Source: Tessaracoccus lacteus
GTDB taxonomy: Bacteria > Actinomycetota > Actinomycetes > Propionibacteriales > Propionibacteriaceae
Length of the DNA stretch: 64,000 nucleotides
Assembly (NCBI RefSeq): GCF_029917005.1
Contig: NZ_CP123967.1
Span: 1,922,001-1,986,000 of the forward strand
Direction: 5' to 3'
In this document: in pieces, positions 54,721 to 64,000 of the stretch
Numbering within the stretch: position 1 is the stretch's first letter
Layout of the letters: each line of letters opens with the position of its first letter
Notes under the pieces: model-generated
The model's input: the letters and a program-made list of their open reading frames with translations, nothing else
What the model was told of the DNA's origin: nothing
Databases searched by the model: none
Program-made: the position numbers and the translations under genes

Positions 54721-55527
54721 ATGGCCAACAACTCGTCGCTGAGCAAGCGCGCCGCGCTGCGGCAGCAGCAGGAACTCGAGGAGCGCAACAAGCGCAACCG
54801 GCGCATCCTCGGCGCGGGCATCGGGCTGGCGGTGGTGACCGTGGTTGTCGTGCTGGCCATCGTCATCGTGCAGGCGCTCACCTCGCGCGTCGAGGTGACC
54901 GCCGAGCAGCAGACGCCGCCCAACGCCACGGCCAACCACGGCATCCTGTACAACGGCGTGGAGCCCTCCGACGACGTCCCGCACCTCGTGGTCTGGGAGG
55001 ACTTCCAGTGCCCCTGGTGCAAGGTCTACGAGGACACCTACGGCTCGACGTTCCACCAGCTTGCCGCCGACGGGAAGATCACGATCGAGGTCCGCACCGC
55101 GACGTTCCTGGACGGCACGAGCGGTGACGACTCGCACCGCGCGGCACTGGCCGCCGCCGCCGCCGACGCCGTCGGGAAGTTCGCCGAGTACCACGACGTC
55201 GTCTACGCCAACCAGCCCGAGGAGGGCGTCGGGTTCACCGACGAGCAGCTGCGGGTCGACTTCGCGGAGCAGGCCGGCATCACGGGCGACGACCTGACGA
55301 AGTTCCAGGAGCTCTTCGACACCCGCGCTTTCGAGACCTGGGTGACCGAGGCCGCCGAGAGGTTCACGACCGACCAGATCGGCTCGACGCCGACCTATCT
55401 CGTGGCCGGCACCAAGCTCGAGTTCACCGACGACGCGGGCAACGCCCTGATCCAGCCCACCGAGGAGTCGTTCATGGCTGCCGTCAACGAGGCCTGGGAG
55501 GCCGGCGACCGCAACAACGACTTCTGA
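54721..55527 (+). CDS. DsbA-like thioredoxin-fold protein, membrane anchored
   Basis: A 268-residue protein with a basic cytoplasmic N-terminus, one transmembrane helix (about 30-51), then an extracytoplasmic DsbA domain. The redox motif is CPWC (97-100) in VWEDFQCPWCKVYE, and the cis-Pro region is STPTYLVAG. It probably forms or repairs disulfides in secreted proteins. ATG 54721 has AGGAG 8 bases upstream, and TAAGAT at 54681-54686 is a likely -10. A strong terminator follows. Confidence 0.9.
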   Translation: MANNSSLSKRAALRQQQELEERNKRNRRILGAGIGLAVVTVVVVLAIVIVQALTSRVEVTAEQQTPPNATANHGILYNGVEPSDDVPHLVVWEDFQCPWCKVYEDTYGSTFHQLAADGKITIEVRTATFLDGTSGDDSHRAALAAAAADAVGKFAEYHDVVYANQPEEGVGFTDEQLRVDFAEQAGITGDDLTKFQELFDTRAFETWVTEAAERFTTDQIGSTPTYLVAGTKLEFTDDAGNALIQPTEESFMAAVNEAWEAGDRNNDF

Positions 55528-55538
55528 TCCTCCAGCAC

Positions 55539-55573
55539 CGACGAGGGCCCCGCGACCGGCGGGGCCCTCGTCG
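55539..55573 (+). terminator. Terminator between the DsbA-like gene and valS
   Basis: A perfect 15-bp stem (55539-55553 with 55559-55573) with a 5-base loop starts 11 bases after the stop codon. GC-rich, without a long U tract. Confidence 0.85.
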
Positions 55574-55596
55574 CCTGTTCATCCGTCCCGGGCGGT

Positions 55597-55625
55597 TTCA
55601 GTGCCGCGCGGCCGCTCACTAAGAT
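55597..55625 (+). promoter_or_regulatory. Probable valS promoter
   Basis: TAAGAT at 55620-55625 with a weak TTCAGT at 55597-55602 (17-base spacer). The start of transcription would fall at or next to ATG 55633, giving a leaderless message. No T-box leader is seen. Confidence 0.5.
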
Positions 55626-55632
55626 TGGCACC

Positions 55633-58191
55633 ATGACCGACACCCCCGCGCCCAGCCGCGCCCTGCCCGCAAAGCCCGTCCTCGAAGGCCTCGAAGCCAA
55701 GTGGGGACAGGTATGGGCGGAGGAGGGCACCTACGCCTTCCGGCGCCCCGCCAGCCGCGAGCAGGTGTTCTCCATCGACACGCCGCCGCCGACCGTCTCC
55801 GGCTCGCTGCACGTCGGTCACGTCTTCAGCTACACACACACCGACACCGTCGCACGCTACCAGCGTATGACCGGCAAGGAGGTGTTCTACCCGATGGGCT
55901 GGGACGACAACGGCCTGCCCACCGAGCGTCGCGTGCAGAACTTCTACGGCGTCCGCTGCGACCCATCGATCCCGTACGACCCCGACTTCCAACCCCCCGC
56001 CAAGCCCGACCCGAAGCGCCAGGTGGCCATCAGCCGCCGCAACTTCATCGAGCTGTGTCACGAGCTGACCAAGGTCGACGAGCAGGCGTTCGAGGACCTG
56101 TGGCGCCAGCTCGGCCTCTCGGTCGACTGGGACACTCTCTACACGACGATCTCGGCCGAGTCCCAGGCCGTGGCGCAGAAGGCGTTCCTGAGGAACTACT
56201 CCCGCGGCGAGGCCTACCTCAGCTACGCCCCGACGCTGTGGGACGTCACGTTCCACACCGCGGTGGCTCAGGCGGAGCTGGAGGCCCGCGAGTACCCCGG
56301 CGCCTACCACCGCGTCGCGTTCCGCAAGGCCGACGGCACGCCCGTCCACATCGAGACCACACGCCCCGAGCTGCTGGTCAGCGTCTGCGCGCTCATCGCC
56401 CACCCGGACGACGAGCGGTACAAGGACCTGTTCGGCACCACGGTCATCTCCCCGCTCTTCGGCGTGGAGATTCCGGTGCTTGCGCACCCGGCCGCCGAGC
56501 CCGACAAGGGCGCCGGCATCGCGATGTGCTGCACCTTCGGCGACCTGACCGACGTCACCTGGTGGCGCGAGCTCAACCTCCCGACCCGCACGGTGATCGG
56601 CCGCGACGGCCGCCTGCAGCGCGAGACCCCCGACTGGGTCGTCAACGCCGAGGCCTACGAGGCCATCGCCGGCAAGACGACGTTCTCGGCCCGCGAGGCC
56701 ACCGTGGCGGCGCTGCGCGAGGCGGGCGACCTGGACGGCGAGCCGAAGCCCACGTCCCGCATGGCGAACTTCTACGAGAAGGGCGACAAGCCGCTCGAGA
56801 TCGTCGCCACCCGCCAGTGGTACATCACCAACGGCGGCCGCTCCGAGGAACTCAAGAGGACGTTCCTCGCCCGCGGCGAGGAGCTCGCCTGGACGCCCGA
56901 GCACATGCGCCACCGCTACGAGAACTGGGTCTCGGGACTCAACGGCGACTGGCTGATCTCGCGTCAGCGCTTCTTCGGCGTGCCGTTCCCGATCTGGTAC
57001 CGCCTGGATGCCGAGGGCGAGCCGGACTACGACAGCCCGATCGTGCCAGAAGAGTCGTCGCTGCCCGTCGACCCCATGTCGGACGTCCCCGCGGGGTTCA
57101 CTGCGGAGCAGCGCAACCAGCCGGGCGGCTTCGCGGCCGACCCCGACGTCATGGACACCTGGGCCACCAGCTCCCTGACGCCGCAGATCGCCACCGCCTG
57201 GGAGCGCGACGAGGAGCTGTTCAACCTCACGTTCCCGATGGACATCGCCCCACAGGCGCACGACATCATCCGCACCTGGCTGTTCTCCCGTGTCGTCAGG
57301 GCGCACTTCGAGAACGGCTCGCTGCCGTGGAAGCGCGCCACGATCTCGGGCTTCGTGGTCGACCCCGACCGCAAGAAGATGAGCAAGTCCAAGGGCAATG
57401 TCGTCGTGCCGACGCACATCCTCGACAAGTTCGGCTCCGACGCCGTGCGCTGGCGCGCCGCGATGGCCCGCCCGGGACTGGACTCGCCGTTCGACGAGTC
57501 GCAGATGAAGGTCGGCCGCCGCCTCGCGATGAAGGTCCTGAACGCCGGCAGGTTCGTGCTGTCGCTGGCCGAGGCCCCCGGTGGCGTGGCCGCCGTGACG
57601 AACCCCGTCGACAAGGCGCTGCTGGCGGCGCTACGGGGAATCGTCGAGCAGGCGACCGCCTCCTTCGAGGACTTTGACTACACCGGCGCCCTCGAGGCGA
57701 CCGAGTCGTTCTTCTGGTCCTTCTGCGATGACTACCTCGAGCTCGTCAAGGAGCGCGCCTACACGGGCGACGACGCGGAGAAGGCGTCCGCCCAGGCCGC
57801 CCTGGCACTGGCCCTCGACGTGCAGCTGCGCCTGTTCGCGCCGTTCCTGCCCTTCGTCACCGAGGAGGTGTGGCGGTGGACCAACGACTCGTCCATCCAT
57901 CGCTCCGCCTGGCCGAAGGCCGACGAGCTGGCCGTCGACGGTGACCCCTCGCTGCTGGCCGACGTCGCCTCGGCGCTGATCGCGATCCGCGGCGCGAAGT
58001 CCACCGCGAAGGTGTCGATGAAGACCGAGGCGTCCCGCGCCGCGTTCTCCGGCCCGGCCGACGTCCTGGCGCGGCTGGAGGCGATCGAGCCCGACCTGCG
58101 CGCCGTCGGCCGCCTGGTCGGCGAGGTCACCTGGACCACGTCGGAGCAGCCGCTGACGGTCGACGTCGAGCTCGTCGCCCCCGAGGCCTGA
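55633..58191 (+). CDS. valS: Valyl-tRNA synthetase, archaeal-type
   Basis: An 852-residue class I synthetase. The HIGH-type motif is HVGH (60-63) in [20 protein letters not shown], followed by [21 protein letters not shown] is near 582-586. WDDNGLPTE and the short length without the usual C-terminal coiled coil are those of the archaeal/rickettsial ValS type rather than of the standard bacterial enzyme (which reads NVTGSLHxGHA with GxDHAGIATQ). The editing domain is present (about 200-370). It is the only valS in the window. Confidence 0.93.
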   Translation: MTDTPAPSRALPAKPVLEGLEAKWGQVWAEEGTYAFRRPASREQVFSIDTPPPTVSGSLHVGHVFSYTHTDTVARYQRMTGKEVFYPMGWDDNGLPTERRVQNFYGVRCDPSIPYDPDFQPPAKPDPKRQVAISRRNFIELCHELTKVDEQAFEDLWRQLGLSVDWDTLYTTISAESQAVAQKAFLRNYSRGEAYLSYAPTLWDVTFHTAVAQAELEAREYPGAYHRVAFRKADGTPVHIETTRPELLVSVCALIAHPDDERYKDLFGTTVISPLFGVEIPVLAHPAAEPDKGAGIAMCCTFGDLTDVTWWRELNLPTRTVIGRDGRLQRETPDWVVNAEAYEAIAGKTTFSAREATVAALREAGDLDGEPKPTSRMANFYEKGDKPLEIVATRQWYITNGGRSEELKRTFLARGEELAWTPEHMRHRYENWVSGLNGDWLISRQRFFGVPFPIWYRLDAEGEPDYDSPIVPEESSLPVDPMSDVPAGFTAEQRNQPGGFAADPDVMDTWATSSLTPQIATAWERDEELFNLTFPMDIAPQAHDIIRTWLFSRVVRAHFENGSLPWKRATISGFVVDPDRKKMSKSKGNVVVPTHILDKFGSDAVRWRAAMARPGLDSPFDESQMKVGRRLAMKVLNAGRFVLSLAEAPGGVAAVTNPVDKALLAALRGIVEQATASFEDFDYTGALEATESFFWSFCDDYLELVKERAYTGDDAEKASAQAALALALDVQLRLFAPFLPFVTEEVWRWTNDSSIHRSAWPKADELAVDGDPSLLADVASALIAIRGAKSTAKVSMKTEASRAAFSGPADVLARLEAIEPDLRAVGRLVGEVTWTTSEQPLTVDVELVAPEA

Positions 58192-58231
58192 TCCCCGCGC
58201 GCACCACCACCGGCCACAGGATCCGCTGACG

Positions 58232-59431
58232 ATGTTCAGGCAGATCCTGTGGCCGGTCCTCATTCCGTCGCTGCTGTTCGCCGTCTCGATGGGGGCGCTG
58301 ACCCCTGTGCTGGTGCTGGCGGCGCTGGGAGTCGGCGCGAGCGAGTCCTTCGCCGCGATCCTCGTCGGCCTGATGGGCGCGGTGTCGCTGTGCCTGGCCG
58401 TCCCGGCGGGCATCATGATCGACCGCCTCGGCGACACGCGCGCGATGTACGCCGCGACGATCGCCTCGGTGTTCTTGTTCGGCGCCATCGTCGTCGCCCT
58501 GGCCTGGCATTCGGCGGCCTCGCTTGCGCTCTACACCGCCGGCCTGATGCTGCTCGCACCCATCTCTGACGTGTGGAACCTCGCCCGCCAGGCGGTCGTC
58601 GCGGAGACGGTCGCGCCGGCGGACCTGGGGCGGGCCATGACGTCGCTCGGCGGGTGCATGCGCGTCGGCACGCTCGTCGGGCCGATCGCGAGCGCCGGGC
58701 TGCTCTACCTCTTCCCGATGTGGTCGGTCTTCGTGTTCTCCGCCTGTTGCGGCATCGCGGCGATCGTCGTGCTCTCGCTGCCCGTCGCCCGGACCCTGGA
58801 GGAGCGCACACCGCGTCCCCGGCCGGCCGCCGACGGGCACCGGCCGCGGCTCGAGGTCGCGTGGACCCCGGTCGTCCTGGCGGGCGTGTCGATCTCGACG
58901 CTAGCGGTGGCCCGCGCGATCCAGCCGGTCTCCGTGCAGCTGTGGGGCGTGCAGATCGGGCTGCACGAGTCGGCGATCTCGCTGCTGATCGCGCTGGGCG
59001 CGGCGCTGGAGCTGATCCTGATGTTCCCCGGCGGTTACCTGAAGGACCGGCTGGGCCGCTCCGCGGTGCTGCTCGCCTGCCTCGGCGCGTTCGCCGTCGG
59101 GTTCACGGTGATGGTGCTCGCCCCGAGCCTCACGGGCCTGATCGCCGCCATCGTTGTGATGGCCGTGGGCAACGGGCTGGGCGCCGGCGTCAACATGACC
59201 ATCGGAGCCGACCTGAGCCCCGCCGTCGGCCGGGCGAGGTTCCTCGGTATCTGGGCGCTGTTCACCAACACCGGCAAGCTGGGCGGCCCATCGCTGTTCT
59301 CCCTGGCGATCCTGCTGTCGTCCCTGTCCGCCGGCATCCTGACCAGCGCGGCGCTGGCCGCCTTCGGAGCCGTGTGGATCCTGGCCTGGAGCCGGCGGAT
59401 CGGGCTGCCGAAGGGGCTGCGGCGCGGCTGA
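58232..59431 (+). CDS. MFS transporter
   Basis: A 399-residue twelve-helix major facilitator. The conserved loop 2-3 motif is present as GIMIDRLGDTRAMY, and a second copy is in GYLKDRLGRSAVL. Substrate is unknown; drug efflux is plausible. It follows valS by 40 bases. Its TGA abuts the TCA of the convergent tricorn gene (TGATCA), so there is no intergenic space. Confidence 0.85.
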   Translation: MFRQILWPVLIPSLLFAVSMGALTPVLVLAALGVGASESFAAILVGLMGAVSLCLAVPAGIMIDRLGDTRAMYAATIASVFLFGAIVVALAWHSAASLALYTAGLMLLAPISDVWNLARQAVVAETVAPADLGRAMTSLGGCMRVGTLVGPIASAGLLYLFPMWSVFVFSACCGIAAIVVLSLPVARTLEERTPRPRPAADGHRPRLEVAWTPVVLAGVSISTLAVARAIQPVSVQLWGVQIGLHESAISLLIALGAALELILMFPGGYLKDRLGRSAVLLACLGAFAVGFTVMVLAPSLTGLIAAIVVMAVGNGLGAGVNMTIGADLSPAVGRARFLGIWALFTNTGKLGGPSLFSLAILLSSLSAGILTSAALAAFGAVWILAWSRRIGLPKGLRRG

Positions 59432-62400
59432 TCAGAAACGGGGAGCGTCGAACGACGGCGGGGCTACCGCGGGCGAGGCCTCCAGCAGCCGCAGCGCCTC
59501 CGCGATGGCCGCGTCGAGCTGCACGTCGCTGTCGGACTCCCACTCCGCGGGGCCGACCTCGACGGGGATGTCGGGGTCGACGCCGTGGTTCTCGAGACCG
59601 AAGCCCTGGCCGTCGAAGTAGGTCCAGTAGCGCGGCTGCGTGACCTCGGTGCCGTCGACCAGTGCGAACCGGCCGTCGATGCCGACCACGCCGCCCCAGC
59701 TGCGCTCCCCCACGACGGGCCCCAGCCCGAGGTTCTGCGCGGCCGCGGTGACGATGTCGCCGTCGGAGCCCGCGAACGGGTTGGTGATGAACACCACCGG
59801 GCCGCGACGCGCCTGGCTCGGGTATGTGATGGGCACGTCGTGGTGGCGCGCCCCCATCCAGCCGACGGCCCGGCGGGCGAGCCGCTCGATGACCAGCTCG
59901 GACGTGTGGCCGCCGCCGTTGAAGCGGACATCCACGATCAGTCCCTCGCAGCGCATGGCCGCGTCCACCAGGCGGGTGAACTCGGCCCAGCCGTTGGCAA
60001 CCATGTCGGGCACGTGGATGTAGCCGAGTCGGCCGGCGGTGTGTTCCGTGACATAGTCGACGCGGCCGGAGACCCAGGCGTGGTAGCGCAGGGAGGCCTC
60101 GTGGGCGATGGGCACGACCGCGACGCGGCGCTTCTGCCTGCCGTGGGCCATGGTCAGTTCGACGACCTTGTCCGCGGCGCCGAGCAGCAGTTGCCCGATG
60201 TGGGGCACGTCGGCGGTGCTGTGGCCGTCGACGGCGATGATCACGTCGCCGGGCTGAGCGGCGACGCCGGCGGCGCGCAGCGGCGAGCGGGCGCTCGGGT
60301 CGGAGGTCTCGCCGGGCAGCACCCGCTCGATCACGACCTCCCCCTTGGCGTTGCGCGAGTACTCGGCCCCGAGGAAGGCGGCCCGCGGGGCGGGGTCCTG
60401 GGGAGCGGGCGGGTCGACGTAGGCGTGCGAGGTGTTGAGCTCCCCGACGCACTCCCACAGGACGTCCACCAGGTCGTCGTGCGTGGTGATCTCGTCGAGC
60501 AGCGGGCGGTAGCGGCTGACGGCCGCGGCCCAGTCGACGCCGTCGAAGTCCTCGCGCCAGAAGTGGTCGCGCATCAGGCGCGCATTCTCCTCGAACATCT
60601 GCCGCCACTCGGCGCGCGGGTCGAGTTCGCGACGGAGCCGGCTGAGGTCGACGTGGATGCGGCCATCCTCGTCGTCTCCTGGAGCCTGTTCCGCGGACTG
60701 GACCCAGACCTCTTCGCCGTTGCGGACCACGAGGCGCTCGCCGTCGCCCGTGACGGCGGCGGAGTCGCAGGCGTCCACGAGCGTGGCACCCTTGCGGGTC
60801 TTGAACGAGAACCGCTCGATGGTGTCCTTGACCTCTCCCTCGACGCCGGCGCGGACCGCGCCCAGCTCTCCGACGGAGCGGAGGTTCTGCCAGACGAGGG
60901 CGTCCTTGGTGGCCTGGAGGTCCGTGTACCGGCCGGACGGCACGGGGAGCGGGATCATCCGGTCCTCGAAGCCGTCCACATCGAAGACCACCGCGGGCTC
61001 CTGGTCGTCCGCCTTGTTCTCCTTGCCACCCTTTTCGTCGCCCGACTTCTCGTCTGCTTCCTGGGGCTCGGAGATGGGCCAGCCGTCGGCGGCGGGCCCG
61101 AAGGGGGCGGGCTCGGTGGCGCTCAGCGGCGCGACCCAGGGCCGGATGGTGTGTGTGAAGGACAGGTCGAAGCCCAGCTCGTCGTAGGTAGGGTCGATGG
61201 TCCGGCTGGACAGGAAGCAGAGGTAGCGGCCGTCGTGGCTGAATGTGGGCGAGAAGTCGTTGAACTGGCCCCTGGTCAGGGTGAACGCCTTGTCGTCCGT
61301 CACGTCGTAGCCGACGAGCCTACCCAGCGTGCCCTCGCGGCCGATGGCGGACCGCCAGACGAGGTAGCGGGCGTCCGGGGACCAGGTGAAGCCGGTCGGC
61401 TCCCCCTCGGTGGAGCGGCCGATCCGCTTCACGGAGCCGCGGCCGGTGTCGACGAGGTAGACGGTTCCGTCGTGGCTGCCCACGGCGACCTTGGGGCCGA
61501 CGGGCGCGGGCTCCATGGCCAGCACGCGGCCCAGCCTGCCGCCGGCCAGCCTTCGGACCTTCTCGCTGCCGTCGACGTGGCGGACCTCGAGGCAGTCCTC
61601 GCCGTCTGCGTCGCTGACCCAGATGCCCCGGCCACTCTGGCCGAGGAAGCGGGGCTCGCGGATTCGCACGCCGGGTACGTCGGCGAGCGCCCGGGCGGGG
61701 CCGCCGCGGTGCGTCAGGAGGTAGGCGGCGCCGCGCCACTCCACGAGCGAGGAGTCGCCGCCGTGGTCAGGGACGATGACCTCGAGCCTGTCGCTGGGGG
61801 CGACCGACACCGGGGCTGGGCGGCCGACAGGTACGGTCAGCTCGAGCGGCTGGGGCTCGGCCTTCAGGCTCGCCAGGTGGTAGAGCCGTCCGCGGGCGTG
61901 GTACACGATCCCCTGCCCGTCGCCGACGGCGTCGCGGACGTAGCCGGTCGCGGCGGTGTGGCTGGTGTGCTGTCGCAGATCGCGTCCTTGGGCGTTGACG
62001 GACCAGACCTGGGCCTGCACGTCGGGGGCGTCGCCGAGGTCGGAGGTGAAGACCAGCCGCTCGCCGATCCAGGTGGGCCCGAACAGGCCGGCAGTGGCGT
62101 CGGGCAGGATCCGGCGCCAGTCGCCCTTCCCGTCCGCCGAGACGTAGAGGCGCGCCGCCATGCCGCCGCGGTACCGCTTCCAGCCGGAGGGATCGCGGAA
62201 GTTCGCCGACGCGACGGCCACCTTGCCCGACGGGCTGACCGCGGCCGCGGTGCCGATGCCCCAGGGCAGGCGGCGGAGCTTGCCGTCGAGGGACAGCGAG
62301 TAGAGCGAGGCATCGACGCGGTGGATGCCCTCGTGGTCGGAGCAGAGCAGGATGTGCTCGGCGTCGAGCCAGCCGGAGACCTTCATGCGGCGGGCGCTCA

Positions 62401-62641
62401 GCCAGGTGAGGCGGCGGGTGCCGCCGTCGGGGTCGACGACGTAGCAGTCCCAGCCTCCGTTGGTGGTTGCCGTAAACGCGATCCTGGTGCCGTCGCCGGA
62501 GAATCGCGGGTTGACCGGCGTGGACTCCCCCATCGTGATCCGCGCCGCCCGTCCGCCGCCCAGGTCTCCCATCCACAGGTCCTCGTCGGCAACGAAGACG
62601 ACCTTGTCGCGGTGGAGATGGGGGTAGCGGGAGTAAGCCAT
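59432..62641 (-). CDS. Tricorn-type protease (S41 family)
   Basis: A 1069-residue cytosolic protease that in archaea and Streptomyces degrades peptides released by the proteasome. It has two N-terminal beta-propellers (about 1-330 and 330-650, with WD40-like repeats), a charged linker, a PDZ domain near 770-850 (GDVIIAVDGHSTADVPHIG) and the S41 core. The nucleophile Ser is in FAGSDGDIV near 959, VDVRFNGGGH is near 900, and the C-terminal part ends DAAIAEALRLLE. I could not place the catalytic His by eye. TAGGCT lies 13 bases before the ATG. Confidence 0.9.
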   Translation of the reverse strand: MAYSRYPHLHRDKVVFVADEDLWMGDLGGGRAARITMGESTPVNPRFSGDGTRIAFTATTNGGWDCYVVDPDGGTRRLTWLSARRMKVSGWLDAEHILLCSDHEGIHRVDASLYSLSLDGKLRRLPWGIGTAAAVSPSGKVAVASANFRDPSGWKRYRGGMAARLYVSADGKGDWRRILPDATAGLFGPTWIGERLVFTSDLGDAPDVQAQVWSVNAQGRDLRQHTSHTAATGYVRDAVGDGQGIVYHARGRLYHLASLKAEPQPLELTVPVGRPAPVSVAPSDRLEVIVPDHGGDSSLVEWRGAAYLLTHRGGPARALADVPGVRIREPRFLGQSGRGIWVSDADGEDCLEVRHVDGSEKVRRLAGGRLGRVLAMEPAPVGPKVAVGSHDGTVYLVDTGRGSVKRIGRSTEGEPTGFTWSPDARYLVWRSAIGREGTLGRLVGYDVTDDKAFTLTRGQFNDFSPTFSHDGRYLCFLSSRTIDPTYDELGFDLSFTHTIRPWVAPLSATEPAPFGPAADGWPISEPQEADEKSGDEKGGKENKADDQEPAVVFDVDGFEDRMIPLPVPSGRYTDLQATKDALVWQNLRSVGELGAVRAGVEGEVKDTIERFSFKTRKGATLVDACDSAAVTGDGERLVVRNGEEVWVQSAEQAPGDDEDGRIHVDLSRLRRELDPRAEWRQMFEENARLMRDHFWREDFDGVDWAAAVSRYRPLLDEITTHDDLVDVLWECVGELNTSHAYVDPPAPQDPAPRAAFLGAEYSRNAKGEVVIERVLPGETSDPSARSPLRAAGVAAQPGDVIIAVDGHSTADVPHIGQLLLGAADKVVELTMAHGRQKRRVAVVPIAHEASLRYHAWVSGRVDYVTEHTAGRLGYIHVPDMVANGWAEFTRLVDAAMRCEGLIVDVRFNGGGHTSELVIERLARRAVGWMGARHHDVPITYPSQARRGPVVFITNPFAGSDGDIVTAAAQNLGLGPVVGERSWGGVVGIDGRFALVDGTEVTQPRYWTYFDGQGFGLENHGVDPDIPVEVGPAEWESDSDVQLDAAIAEALRLLEASPAVAPPSFDAPRF

Positions 62642-62700
62642 GCGGACGAGCCTACAACGCGCCTGCGACAGGCTCGCGGGGCCGCTCGCCCCTCAGCGCA

Positions 62701-63981
<1,281 letters not shown>

Positions 63982-64000
63982 TGCGGTCCACCTCCTCCAC

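Overview
The window is high-GC actinobacterial chromosome, most likely from the Propionibacteriaceae (a Tessaracoccus or Propionibacterium relative). This rests on the strong G/C third-position bias, the gene order rpmB-recG-rsmD-coaD-DUF177-rpmF-rnc-mutM-smc-ftsY-ffh-rpsP-rimM-trmD, actinobacterial families such as DUF2469, DUF4233 and DUF3090-type neighbours, and a very large protein that looks like the pyrophosphate-type PEP carboxykinase known from propionibacteria. It is mostly core chromosome. No phage, insertion sequence or CRISPR array is visible. Genus is an inference. Layout: 1-3546 holds a truncated histidine phosphatase, uppP, an aldo/keto reductase and a pRiA4b ORF-3-like protein. 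3543-9421 (minus) is an oligopeptide/dipeptide ABC importer operon in the order permease C, binding lipoprotein, permease B, ATPase D, ATPase F. 9622-13420 is the accessory part: a DUF3224 protein, tRNA-Leu(GAG), an AbiEi/AbiEii-like two-gene module with an unusually symmetric candidate operator, about 830 bp without a clear gene, and a small unknown protein. 13502-16882 is the putative PPi-PEPCK, followed on the minus strand by a HAD phosphatase. 17531-46503 is one long minus-strand housekeeping block: dprA, yifB/comM, yraN, DUF2469, rnhB, lepB, rplS, sdhCAB, trmD, rimM, khpA, rpsP, a zincin, an amidohydrolase, ffh, ftsY, a small membrane protein, smc, gtrA, mutM, rnc, rpmF, DUF177, coaD, rsmD, recG, rpmB and rne. 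46722-54533 holds the two halves of a radical-SAM-associated pair, split by an MFS exporter and an alpha/beta hydrolase on the other strand, then a CPBP protease, ndk, DUF4233 and folC. 54721-59431 (plus) holds a DsbA-like protein, an archaeal-type valS and an MFS protein. 59432-63981 (minus) holds a tricorn-type protease and clpX. How the genes work together: the long block joins ribosome and RNA maturation (L19, L28, L32, S16, RimM, TrmD, RsmD, RNase III, RNase E), protein targeting and processing (Ffh, FtsY, LepB), DNA maintenance (SMC, RecG, MutM, RNase HII, DprA, ComM) and succinate/fumarate respiration. Many genes are coupled by 1- or 4-base stop/start overlaps (TGATG, GTGA, ATGA). Many transcription units have a TANNNT-like -10 hexamer 11-13 bases before the start codon, which suggests widespread leaderless mRNAs. 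The less ordinary items are the AbiE-like module and its nested dyad operator, the PPi-PEPCK, the archaeal-type ValS, a five-hairpin leader before rne, and several convergent gene pairs with no room for a terminator.
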